Below, in pieces: positions 33,078-44,366 of a stretch of 64,000 bases of DNA. The translations under genes were made by a program, and so were the position numbers. The DNA lies in the NCBI GenBank assembly GCA_012931725.1, contig CM022948.1, forward strand, positions 13,185,399 through 13,249,398, given 5' to 3'. The notes below the pieces were generated by a model that had not been told where the DNA came from, made no database searches, and worked only from the letters and a program-made list of their open reading frames with translations. The stretch's first letter is position 1. Every line of letters starts with the position of its first letter. Source of the DNA: Litsea cubeba (Eukaryota; Streptophyta; Magnoliopsida; Laurales; Lauraceae).

Positions 33078-33283
33078 GTGAGTTGAAGATGATTTTATCC
33101 GTGGTAACTACTTTAGAACCAAGGGCACAAAGGCTCCTGTTTAGAGGCAAGGAAAGAGAAGACGGTGATTTTCTACACATGATTGGAGTCAAAGACATGG
33201 ATAAAGTTCTGTTGCTAGAAGATCCTATTATTAAAGAGAGAAAATCACATGCCTTAGCAAGGAACCAAGCCATTGGTAAGTAA
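33078..33283 (+). CDS. BAG-family / ubiquitin-like gene, exon 2
   Basis: Starts after TTTTTCTGCACAG and completes the ubiquitin-like domain: GELKMILSVVTTLEP, then a QRLLFRGKERED region and GVKDMDKVLLLEDP, all strongly typical of plant BAG-like proteins. The frame reads to TAA at 33281-33283. An alternative is splicing at ATTG|GTAAGT (exon end 33275), whose intron would contain that stop. If the stop is used, the product is a short ubiquitin-like protein of roughly 150-170 residues without a BAG domain. If the donor is used, intron 2 must contain elements D and C, since no exon is visible up to 33675 or in 50674-51020. Confidence 0.72.
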
Positions 33284-33426
33284 CCCTTGCCACACCATTA
33301 CTGTGTAGATTTCTAACTGGTTTCTGTTACTAGCCATATAGAAAATAGTGTTTGAGGTGACTACTTTTATCTGCTGACTGAAGAGTAGTTGTGATTTTGG
33401 CCTCGCCAAGAAAAAAAGGACTGGGT

Positions 33427-33535
33427 TGTTTCTCATTGATTGTAATCCTTGAACTGATGTAAAAAGTTTCAATGTAACTGGTGTGTTTCTCAATGAATGT
33501 AATCCTGAACTGATGTAAAAAGTTTTGATGTATCG
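33427..33535. repeat. Two copies of a ~57-bp repeat
   Basis: TGTTTCTCATTGATTGTAAT and TGTTTCTCAATGAATGTAAT each lead into CTGATGTAAAAAGTTT about 20 bases later. Confidence 0.7.
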
Positions 33536-33670
33536 TCGTTGTTAAGGTTAGAAAAATTAAAGGTAGAGTAGAGATTGCTCGATCCAGTATAGAGTTTCTC
33601 CATTGGTTGAGTTTCACGTTGGCAAATAGGTCCCCTGTTTCAGTGATCCAAAATAATGACACGATGGGCC

Positions 33671-33675
33671 CCAGC
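33671..33675 (-). repeat. Chromovirus D target site duplication, left
   Basis: CCAGC, identical to 50669-50673. Confidence 0.9.
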
Positions 33676-35173
33676 GGTCACATCCCCAAAATAAGAATTG
33701 GGGAAAATGTGAAAAATAAAGTTTTAAATTCAAATTCCTGTATTTAATACAACACAAGCTTTCAAAAGTGGACCACATAAATTTCAACATGTGGTGAGTC
33801 AAAAATAAAATTTCAACAAATGCAACGGAAGCTTTATTTCAATTGGTATTCAAAGTTTTATAATAAAACCAATCACAAAAATCAAATAAACATCAATAGT
33901 TAAAGTTGCAGAATGAATAAAGCAATTACTAAAAAAAGGTTTATCATTGAGGCAAGTTCATCTAAGAATTACTACGATGACGTTCTCTCTAAAGCAGGTT
34001 CAGACGAAACCGAAACCGTCTCCGGCGTCCCACTCAGGTTCGTCAGTTGGCTCAAACGTTTGAAAACGTTGATCCTCCTCCGTTTCCTCGGTAAAGTAGG
34101 GACCTATGCACAAATATTACAAAGTAAAATAGCAAGAACATAATCCTAATTCAAATGAAATATGATGACGAGAAGAATATAGAGCAAGTGTGATCATATA
34201 GAAATAAAAGTGGAGATATACGCGAATGAACGTATGACATAAATCAAATAAAACAAATTGAGCAATAAGATTCACACGGAGACAAGTGTCCCCGTTGTGG
34301 GTGGTCAACCCTACATAATCGGGGGAAAGCCCGTCCATAACGTCGGTGGTCATAACCGATCAATAAACAAATATCAGGATAACCTGTTCACCTTCATAGC
34401 GGATTATAAGTGAATCCGATACATCGGTGATCAACCGGCCATATACGATCTGCAGTCGTTCATAAATGACCCACATAAAAGGAAACATATATACATAATA
34501 AACTCGAATATAATGCTCCGACACAAGAGTTCTAAGTCAAAATAAAGTGCGGGCCATTCCACATTCATATCATAATACAGAATTTGTCAAGCCACTTTAT
34601 AGTCCATAACACAATAGGGTGTGCATCTAAAGGAATAGATATCCTAAATCAACATATATGCATGCGAAGGTCAAGAATAATCACAAACCAAATCCTAAGG
34701 TTAAACATAAGGTCTCGTACCCAACAACCACTGGAATCTCTAATAGATAAAAGATCAACACATCCATTCTAAATAAACGGTGCATAAATCCAATTAAGGA
34801 TTTTCAATAGAGATGGGTTGAACTTAAATCCACTAGCATTTTCTCGAGGTTATATGAAGCACTTAACCTCATGTTAGTAAGATACCGTGTGCCCATACGG
34901 TATTTACTCGGTCCAATGATCCAATTAATAAGGTATAAAAATATAATGTTAACCCATGAAAACCAAAGATACCATTCAAAGTTTATTTGCAAATATTAAT
35001 GATAAATACATATCTTAGTTTATAATATTTAGAAAACCCAAGGATTCCACCCCAACAAATTTTCACATTCTTAATAAGCCAAAAAAAAAGGTTCCAATTG
35101 AATTCATTAAAGCTACAATGGGTTTTTCTTTAATTCTTAAATCTAAAGGGGCCATATGATAAAACAAAAGGCA

Positions 35174-35187
35174 TGCCATGTGATGTC
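35174..35187 (-). repeat. LINE target site duplication, left
   Basis: TGCCATGTGATGTC, repeated at 41443-41456; the uninterrupted site is present once in the other LTR near 49304-49318. Confidence 0.92.
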
Positions 35188-38100
35188 TTTTTTTGCTAAA
35201 GGTTAATTGTATTGATAAAAAGAGAAAAGGGCAAGAAGCCCCCAAAATTACATAAGACTGCACAGAGACAGAACAACCCATAAACCAAACCAACTCAAGG
35301 AATTACAAATGGAACTGCAAAACTGTCAAAAGGAGGTAGACTGCCAGAAGAGATCCAGTGCAAAAAGAAAAGATTTAAGAGGAACCGGCTCCCTCCCAGT
35401 TCGAACTACGCTGCATAGATAGGAGACGGCAACCAGCAGTTCATAACCAAGCAGCACAGAAATCCTCTAAGCAGAATAATACAGTGCAGCACTCTGCTCT
35501 GCAGAGAATAGGCAGCAGAGACAGGAGGAGCTGCAGCTCGCCAAACAGAAGGGACTGAACTGCACCCCAGAAAGAGCAGCTTGAAACTAGCAGCATGCTG
35601 AGCTCGCAGAAAAGGAGCTAGCAACAGATTAACAGCAGCAACAGGAGCACAATCAGCTGAGAAGGGTGTCTACCAGATTGGGCTGACAAGCTCCGAGCAT
35701 TTATCAGGAGGATTAAGCAGCAACCAACTAAACAGAAATGTAAAGGAGCTAGACACAAAGCTCTGTCTCAACCTTCCTAGCTGATTTTCCAGAAGAAACA
35801 GAAGGAGCTCGGGACCCAGGTGCTCATGCTTTACCCGGGGCAATCTGAGGAACCAATGGCTGAAGCAGAAAGGAGCACCTCCAGCGGTAGGAGCGACTTA
35901 AGCAAAGATAGACCCCTGAGCTTGTGAGAAGCTGACCTCTGAGCAATTAAACAGATCCACAGAGCAGGCGCAGAAACCCAAGAGGAGGAAGAGAGAGGCT
36001 AGGAGATGTACAAAAGTCAAAGGTTGGGGTTAGACAAAAAATGTATAAACAGCTGAAGAGTCCTACAGAAAAAGGTCTGTTGATAGAACTGAGAGAGGAG
36101 GAGAGAAGCTCTTTCAGTAGGATCTTGACCTTCGTCTGAGAGGCTCTTAAATTTCTGTGAATTTGGTCATTTCTGCATTTCCAAATAACATAAGTAGTAG
36201 AGAAGAAGATGGAGGAGACTCCTAGTCTTGCTATCTTGTCACAGCTAGCTGAAGACTCTGCAAATTGCTGAAGGTGAACAAGGAACTGCAATATTAACTC
36301 CTGCTGCTTGAAGAATCCATCTCCATTGGCCAGAGGCGAAGGGGCAGAGGAAAAAGAGGTGCAGCACAGTTTCAACATGCTGGTTGCAGAGACAACACCT
36401 GGAGGCTAGACTGATTCCAGTGCTTGAGCCGGTCGTTTGTAGGAGTCTTGCAATGCATCAGGCGCCAAGCGAAAAAGGACACTCTCGGTCTAATGAGGTG
36501 GTTCCAAACCAGGGGAGCCCAATTTTGCGGGGCTGAGAGTGCCTAATTAACTGCCAAGCCTCTTTGAGAGATAAATCTTTCCCTGGGTGGCTTTTCCAAT
36601 AGATGGAATCAGCTTTAGCGGGGTCTATAGAGATAGTCTGGACGGCACTCCTTAAAGCATCTTCCACCTCTATTTGAAGCCCTGATGGCAAGGTCCAGGC
36701 TGAGCCATCCCAGAGGGAGCTGACTGTCTGGTGAGGGGGGAAGGAGAAGGAAGGAAACTGATCTGCCAGGCTTGACTCTGAAGACCAAGAGTCGACCAAG
36801 CATCTGCCAATTTGCCATTCCAATAATCCATTTACTGCCTTCTTGAATGATGTGAGCTGCCTTCCTGATTTTCCGCCAGACGCAGGAACCAATTTGGTCG
36901 TGGAAGAGCTCCATAAGGTTAGCCCTGGGGAAAGTACCTCCCTTTCATCCAGTCAGCCCAAAGAGAAGCTGACGTAGCAGCTGTCCATGCTAGCTTGACA
37001 AAAGAAGCTCCGTTGTGATCTTGGATTCGCCTGATACCAAGACCTCCCTCAAGGGTGGGAAGACACACCAAATCCCAGCGAATCTGACTCCTCTTGGATC
37101 TAGAAGCAGCTCCCGACCATAAGAAATTCCTCATTATACTTTCTAAGTGGTTTGTGACTGACTTTGGGAGTGGGAAGACCATCGCTATGTGAGTGGGGTA
37201 AACTGCCTAGCACATGCCTAATCAGGATAGTGCGACCAGCAAAAGAGAGCAGCCTGGACTTCCACCCGACTAGCTTGGAGAGGAACCTATCCACCAGAGA
37301 GTGCAGGTGATGTCTTTTCGGCGTTCCAATTATCAGAGGAGCACCGAGGTAAGAAGAGGATAGAGGATGATCTTGAAGGTTGGTGATGGACAGAATCTGT
37401 CTTTTTGTCAACAGGCTACACTTGCCTAAGAAGAGTTTACTTTTTGCCACATTGATGTGTTGCCCCGAGCTGAATTGATACTTTTCTAGGAGTTGTTTGA
37501 GAGCCATCAGACCTTTCTTGTTGCCTTTCAAGAAGAGCAGTATGTCATCAGCATAGAAGAGATGGCAGGGGGTACTTTGGCACTGAGGAAAGAGGGAGGA
37601 CCAGCTAGAGGAAACCAGTTTCTGATGTTGAGGCTGAGAATTTCCTCTGCTAAGATAAAGAGGTAAGGGGACAGGGGGTCCCCTTGTCTGAGACCACAAG
37701 TGGAGTCAAAAAACCCATAAGGGCACTCTATTTATAAGGACAGAGCCTTTTCCAGAACAGACACAGGCTTTAACAGGTTAATCCAGCTATTTGAGAACCC
37801 AAAGAAGGCTAGAGCTTTAAAGAGGAAGGCCAGCTTAACTTGTCAAAAGCTTTAGATATATCGAGCTGCATACAAAGAGACCAACCCCTAGTCTTCAAGC
37901 GGAGGAATTGGAAGAGCTCATGAGCTAAGGCAATGTGTTGATGGATTGATCTCCCTTTAACAAAAGCTGCTTGGTTTGGAGAGATTAGAGAGGGGAGGAT
38001 GAGAGACAGTCTGGAAGTTAAGATTTTGGAAATGATTTTGTAGGAGAAGTTGAGAAGGCTAATTGGCCTATAATCAGTGAAAGAACTTGGCGAAGTTGAT

Positions 38101-41100
38101 TTAGGAATCAAAGCCAGAAAGTAAGCATTGGAAGCTTTGTACAGATTACCAGAGGAGAAAAAGTGTTTCACTGCTCTTATGATTGTCCCTCCAGTAATCA
38201 GCCAGGTGGCAGTGAAGAAGGAACCAGGAAAACCATCTGGCCCAGGGGAGCTGTCCGCCTTCAAATCAAAAACTGCCCTCTTAATTTCTTCTTCATCCGG
38301 AATTCTTGTGAGGTGGAGGTTCATGACAGAAGAGACTTTGTTACTCTCTAATTCAAAAAGGCTCCCTCCAGGATCAGGGTGAACTGACTGTGCCAGGCCT
38401 GAGAAGTGACTGACTGCCAACTGCTGGATTTGGGTAGGGTCCTCAATCCAATTACCATTGGATTGGATTTTGTCAATTCGGTTAACAGCCCCTCGAGATT
38501 TTGCATAGGCATGAAAAAAAGCTGTGTTTCTATCTCCATCTTTCAGCCATCTCACTTTTGATTTTTGGCGCCAGTGGAGATCTGATATTTGGAGCCAATT
38601 GTGAAGAGAGGCCTTGGCCTCCAAAAGAGCCTGGTGGAGAGAGTCTGTGGACCAGCATCCAGCCTTGCTTGGATTTCCAGCACATTCCTTTCCGCTTCTT
38701 GAGTCTTGAGTCTGATTTCTCCGAAGACAGTCTTGTTCCACACTTTGAAAACCTGCTTCATTGCTTTCAGATTTTGAGCTAGCACGTATTGGGGATGGCC
38801 CTCAATGTCTGGCTTCCAGTTTTCCGCAACTAGACTTATGGAATTCCGGGTGGAGTGTCCACATAACTTCAAATTGAAGGGAGCATTTGAAGGAGAGGGA
38901 CTCTGGCTGTGAGAGAGAAGCAGGGGGCAATGATCAGAAGAGACCTTTGGCAAGTGGGAGAGCAGAGGATCAGACGAGATGTCAGTCCATTGGTGGTTGC
39001 ATAGGGCTCTGTCTAGTCTTGCTGCAACATAGCTGGTGCCTCTGCGGTTGTTAGACCATGTGAATTTGTTTCCAAAATAGCCCATGTCTTGCAGACCAGA
39101 GGCAAGCAGCATCTGTTGGAAGTCAGTATTTAAGCGAGAAGATCTGAGACTAAATTTTTCGGAGGCAGAGATGATGGAGTTGAAGTCTCCCAGCACACAC
39201 CAAGGGATATTTGAAGAAGCTTGAGAAGTAAGGTAGTCCCAAAGCTCTCTTCTGCGAATATAGTTTGTGGAGGCGTATATTCCAGTGAGGAGGCATTGGG
39301 TAGCATTGGCAGGGTTAGTGAAAGACAGGGTTAAGAATTGGCTGGAGAAATCCAATAGAGAGAATTGGAAAGCAGAAGTAGTTTTGAAAAAACACCAAAT
39401 GGAAGCAGCTGATTGATTGAGGTTAGAGAAGAAGCCATCAAAGCCGAAGATTGACCTCAAGGAGGGAGGGGGAGAAATGGTCATTGGTTCCGAGAGAAAA
39501 TAATATCAGGAGAGTGAGAAGAGATGAGATGATGGAGAGCCCTAAGGGAAGGGGAATTTGCAATACCCCTACAGTTCCAATAGAGGATTTTAATCATTTG
39601 GAAGTTAAGGGGAGAGAGGGAGGTCCGTTTGAGCTTCTGGTCAAAGGCCGGGAGGAGGAGGCCTTTTTATTTTTGATTTTGGTTTTCTTTCTGTTAGAGG
39701 GAGAGGTGAGATTTGCCTCTAAGGATATATCAGCAGGAGGGGGGGAATTTGGGGGATCAGAGGAAGGCAAGGTATGAGAGGGAGAAGGGGGAAGAGGAGG
39801 GAAGGGGACTGCATCAGTTGGCTCTATGAAGGAGCATTTTTCCAGAATGTCAAAGGGGTTTGTGGTATCTAGGGTAGGAGCAGGAATTTTATCAAGAACT
39901 TCCAAGAAAATCTCCTTGGGTAGCTGATCAAGTCTGGAGTTTGACTGAAGATGATGACCGGAAGAGGTGGAGGGACTAGGGGAGCCAGGGGGAGGGAGAA
40001 GGGGGGGGGAGAGAAACAGGGTCCTTTTGTTGGTCCAAGGAGCTTCCTGGAATAGAATGGTCAAGAGAGACCACTTGGTTTGAGGCTGGAGCTGACTCAG
40101 ACTCAGTGGGGGATGCAGAGATTGAAATAGGGTGGTCTTGGGAACCTGGCTCCAGAGTTGGAGACTTGCCCAGAATACCTTGGCTGTTGTGACTCTGTTT
40201 AATTGAGGATCTGGGACAGTTTTGCAGTAGGTTTCTGAGTGTCCATGGAGAAGGCAGAGGGAGCATGGCAGATTTTCGTAGGAGACAGAGAGAAGGACTT
40301 CCTCTTCTCCAGCTAAATCCACCTTGATTTCTGTAGGTTTAGGTCTGGAAAGATCAATGTTAACCAGGATTCTAGCAAAAGTGAGAATTTTTTGGGAGGC
40401 AGTGATGTCATCCAGTTTCAAGGGAGTGCCTATGGAAACTTGCTAAGGAGAGAAGGATATTTGAACTCCAACAGTGGTAAGGGATGCCATAGATACGGAT
40501 CCAGACTGGGTGAAGATTTGGCCATTCTACAGAGCCTTGACCAGGGGACCAGGGGAGAAGAAGGAGTTTTCTATTCTGCAGGCTGTGGGGTGATTGAGAC
40601 AGAACCAAATCCCGGTCTTCCTTTGAGCTAAATCTGAAGATAAAATGGCCTTTATCTGTAAGGGAGATCAAACATGGTTTGGAGAGGTTCCAATGAGAGT
40701 TGGCTTGGGAGGTCAGCCATTCCACAGTCGGTCTTCTTCCAAGGAATTTGCCTATAGCTGCATTTGAGAAGGAGTTTTTACTTGGCTCAATCATGGAAGA
40801 AGGGGTTTTCATGACTATCTGACCATCGATTAGAGAGGAGGATGGGAAGTCTGAGGGGGCTATCGGCTTTGAATCAGGGAAAAGGTCTAACCAGGAACTA
40901 GGTGGGGGCTTAGATTGCTGAACCAGGATTTGGTTGGAGACAGAGTTCAGGAGAGGAGCTAATTGTTCTGTGGGAGAGCAGGGGGGTATAGGAGGAGGGT
41001 CGGGGGGTTTCAGAGCTGGAAGAGGTAAGGATTTACCTAAAGCTGTACTGAGGAGACCCGCCAGGTGGTTATGCAGAGTAGCTAGCTGAGCTTCATCCCA

Positions 41101-41442
41101 AACCTGAGAAGAGGGACGGTCTGAAATAACTGATGAGGGCTGAGACAATGTTAGAGACCTTAAGCCCGTAGTTGAGGAGCTAAGGGACTGAGCAGGATGG
41201 GTTGGCTGGGGCAATTTTGGTAGGAGGAACTCTGGCGAGGGGACTGCCGTGGTGGTTGTTGGTCGAACCAGAGCTGCGATAGGCTGGGAGCTGGGTAGAA
41301 GGGGGAAAATCTGAAGAAAGAAAAGGGGATGAAGCTTCGGCTTGATGGGGTTCGGCTTCAGAGGAGTTAGAGAGGATTTGGGGAGGAAGGGAACGAAGGG
41401 TAAGGGCTTGCAGACATGGTGATGAAAGGGTTTATGTGCCTG
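35188..41442 (-). mobile_element. L1-type LINE nested in the chromovirus LTR
   Basis: Non-LTR retrotransposon reading right to left, bounded by 14-bp duplications. Its 3' end is a short poly-A (T7 at 35188-35194 on the plus strand). It encodes ORF1 with a DUF4283-like domain and zinc knuckle and ORF2 with endonuclease and RT, both frameshifted. There is no room for a 5' UTR: ORF1 begins at the very 5' edge. 35195-35946 is 3' UTR without coding potential. Confidence 0.93.
35947..39597 (-). pseudogene. LINE ORF2: endonuclease-reverse transcriptase (several frameshifts)
   Basis: Begins at ATG 39597 (MIKILYWNCRG, the typical endonuclease start). A one-base loss in the A4 at 39497-39500 shifts the frame; the endonuclease continues from 39484 with GDFNSI, NKFTWSN and SSDHCPL motifs. 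RT follows (38741-37809: GPDGFPGSFF, YRPISLLN, KGRSIHQHI, LDISKAFDKL), breaks near 37830 and 37727, then LRQGDPLSPYLF (about 37660-37700), FYADDILLF, LGAPL and a zinc-binding RVT tail (to 35947). At least four frame changes show it is inactive. Length (~1,200 codons equivalent) is normal for plant L1 ORF2. Confidence 0.85.
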
Positions 41443-41448
41443 TGCCAT
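39594..41448 (-). pseudogene. LINE ORF1: nucleic-acid-binding protein (one frameshift)
   Basis: First frame 41448-40408: Pro/Ser-rich N-terminus, then a DUF4283-like RNA-binding region (GHFIFRFSSKEDRDLVL, HPVWIRIYGIPYHCW). One extra base in the AAA at 40436-40438 shifts the frame; the rest (to 39594) has LKLDDITA and a zinc knuckle CSLCLLHGHSETYC, then a Pro/Ser and Lys-rich tail. Its TGA overlaps the ORF2 start as ATGA. The first ATG lies within the target duplication, so it is supplied by the host site. Confidence 0.8.
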
Positions 41449-41456
41449 GTGATGTC
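41443..41456 (-). repeat. LINE target site duplication, right
   Basis: TGCCATGTGATGTC, pairing with 35174-35187. Confidence 0.92.
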
Positions 41457-42802
41457 CACTATCTAATCTCTCTCATCATTCTCTCTCACATAAAGCATGA
41501 TGTCATTATATAATCTCTCTCATCATTCTCTCTCACATAAGGCATTTCCAGGACAAGCAACCCCCACGTCAGTACCCTCCTCTCTTTCTCACTTAACCAC
41601 ACGCCATCACCATTTTTCTTCCAAACACAGATTCTTCCGTCATATGAATCTCGGCATCAACAGAAATTGGGCCACTGGATATTGGTCCCACTGATCAAGA
41701 GCCTACGATCAGCCCTGATCAATTTGGTCGCCCAAGGCCCCTCTTCAAGATGTAGGGACCTGATCTGAAATCAATGGCTCACATTGGCCCCACGTCCCAA
41801 AAACAAAAATAACCCAAACCCATTTTAATACCATCAGGCCTCTCTTTGGTTGCTGGATGGTGGACCAAACAGGGCCCACCTCAATGGGTCCGCCATCCCT
41901 ATGGTCGCCCGTGGGTCCACTATAAGATCTACGGTCTGGATCAATCATCAGTGGGGTCCACCTAGCCGCACAACGAACTTACAGTAACAAGACCTCACGG
42001 TTTGAAAACGTGTGACAGGTCTGATCAACAGTGATGCTAAAAATAAGAAAATCAATGTATTAAATCCAATCTCAGATTTCTATCATTAAAACATTAAACA
42101 AAGGGCATCGAAAGGTTTCTACATGCATCATCACACGAATAAGGAAAAACAAAATTTATAAATTTATAAATTATGTTTAGGTACTTGCCTTTTACCGGGG
42201 TTGAAGAAAAACGCAACAGATCTAACCAATACCCAACCCGAGATTACCGAGGCGCTGGATCACAATCATATCGCCAATCTGACAAGAGAGATGGGAAAGA
42301 AATGCCCAGATGAGCAGATCTATGGTACTCCTATCTAAATCTACCATTGGAAAGAAAAAGGAGATAACCCAAGAATATAGATCTAATCCTAATGATTTGA
42401 GGAGAGGATTACCTGAGATAAGAAGGTCGAACCAAGAATGATGGTATCTTCAGATCTTGATTCCGATGGTCCTAAAGTTGCAGAGGCTTGGGAAGTTGAA
42501 AAGAGGAAGAAGATGAAGAATGATCGGGAGACGTTGCAGAGATAAGTGGGGAAGGAATAAGTCGAGCGTTCGAAATAAAAGGGATTAGGTTAAGAGAGTA
42601 TTGAGCTTAAGTCATTGGGTCGGGTCAAACTGCGGGTCAAGTCATCTACCCACTAATCCAACTCATCAATCCACACCTCTAATTTATCGTGTGCCCCACT
42701 TAATCCTACCCACTTAAATAACTAAAATACATTTAATTAAAATAATAGTAATATTCTAATAAAAATATAATTATAAATTATAAATGGGACCCGGATCTTA
42801 CA

Positions 42803-42821
42803 TTCCCCCCCCCCCCCCCCC
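42803..42821 (-). other. Chromovirus D polypurine tract (G17)
   Basis: On the minus strand, 17 G followed by AA directly abuts the 3' LTR start TGTAAGATCC. It is an unusually pure G run for this primer site. Confidence 0.75.
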
Positions 42822-44339
42822 TAGGACATTTGGTGCTCCAAATACAAACATACCTCTGGAAGGAGATGCGGGTAAAGCTTCTTCACTTGGTCCCGGAGTT
42901 CCCAAGTGGCTTCTCGAGGACTATGGTGCTCCCACTGGACTTTCACCCAATGTATTGTCCGAGTCCTTAGAACTTGCTCCTTCGTGTCGATAATCTGAGA
43001 CGGTCGCTCCACATAGGTAACATCTGGCTGCAATTCCAATGGCTCATAATGCAACACGTGCAACGGGTCCTTGATATACTTTTTCAACATTGAGACATGA
43101 AAAACATTATGCATTGCTGACAACTCTACCGGTAAAACCAATCTGTAAGCAACTTCTCCAATTTTTTCCAAGATCTTGAATGGGCCTATATATCTCCGAG
43201 ATAACTTTCCTTTTTGCACAAATCTCAATGTTCCTCGCGTCGGTGACACTTTTTAAAACACGTCTCACCAATCTCAAACTGAAGATCTCTTCTCTTCATG
43301 TCTGCATAACTCTTCTGTCGGCTTCTAGCAATTTTCAACCGATCATGAATTTGCTTCACTTGCTCACTGGTATCACTAACAATAGATGGGCCATGAAAAC
43401 TTCTGACACCTATCTCTTCCCAACAAATTAGGGTTCTGCATCTACGGCCATACAACGCTTCAAATGGTGCCATACCGATACTGGAGTGATAACTATTATT
43501 GTATGCAAACTCGCATAATGGGAGACTCCTCTGCCAGTCCTTCCCAAACTCAAGGACGCAAGCTCGCAACATATCCTCCCGTGTCTGATTAGTCCTTTCA
43601 GTTTGACCATCGGTCTGAGTATGATACGCTGTATTGGAATTCAACTTCGTGCCCAAAGCTGCCTGAAGTTCTGTCCAGAATCTGCCCAAAAATCTAGGAT
43701 CTCTGTCTGATACAATCGATAAAGGAACTCCATGAATTGTGACAACCTTCTCCATATACATTCTAGCTAACTCATCTCGAGGTGTCTTCATGTTCATCGG
43801 TAAGAAATGTGCCACTTTCGTCAATCTATCTACTATCACCCAGATACTATCTTTGTTATGCATCGATGGCAACCCAGAGATAAAATCCATTGTTATGTGT
43901 TCCCATTTCCAATCGGGTACTTCCAATTGCTTTAAAAAGTCCTGGGGGTTGCTTCCGTTCTGCCTTTACTTGTTGACACAACCAAGCACCTTGCTGTAAA
44001 TCCTGCTACTTCATTCTTCATGTTATTCCACTAAGAATGATTACGCAGGTTTTGGTACATCTTTGTACTACCCGGATGAATAGTATAACGGGAATGATGC
44101 GCCTCCGTCATGATCTCATTCTTCAACTCTTCTATGTTTGGCACACATAATCGATCTTGAAAGTACAACACACCCTCCACCATTCTGAAGTCTGGTCTGC
44201 TGTCAATCTGTTCAATTACTCGAGCTAGCTCTAGATCCTCTGACTGCTTGCTTTTGATCCTGCTCAAAATCTCTGGTTCCAGGACGAACATGTTAGCTAA
44301 CATAACCTTGTCATCAATTGGCTGCAAAGTCACTCCCAA
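42821..44339 (-). pseudogene. Chromovirus D integrase with chromodomain (frameshifted)
   Basis: 44339-44031 covers the N-terminal integrase zinc region (HHSRYTIHPG). The frame breaks near 43930-44030, where the CC part of the zinc finger and the start of the core should be. 43926-43225 carries the DDE core (MDFISGLP, SDRDPRFLG, TDGQTERTN) and 43249-42821 the GPF-like segment and a C-terminal chromodomain (ERPSQIIDTKEQVLRTRTI, WEHHSPREATWEL). The chromodomain identifies a chromovirus and is thought to guide insertion to heterochromatin. Breaks leave it non-functional as read. Confidence 0.87.
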
Positions 44340-44366
44340 ATCGAGGAAAATTTCTACCCAAGACCA

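Larger units (their letters stand above)
33676..42802 (-). repeat. Chromovirus D 3' LTR, split by the LINE
   Basis: Segments 33676-35187 and 41457-42802 together match 47798-50668. The outer end reads GGTCACATCC where the other LTR has TGTCACGTCC, so the terminal TG is mutated. Contains a 56-bp tandem duplication of a CTCTCTCATCATTCTCTC phrase just right of the LINE. Confidence 0.92.
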
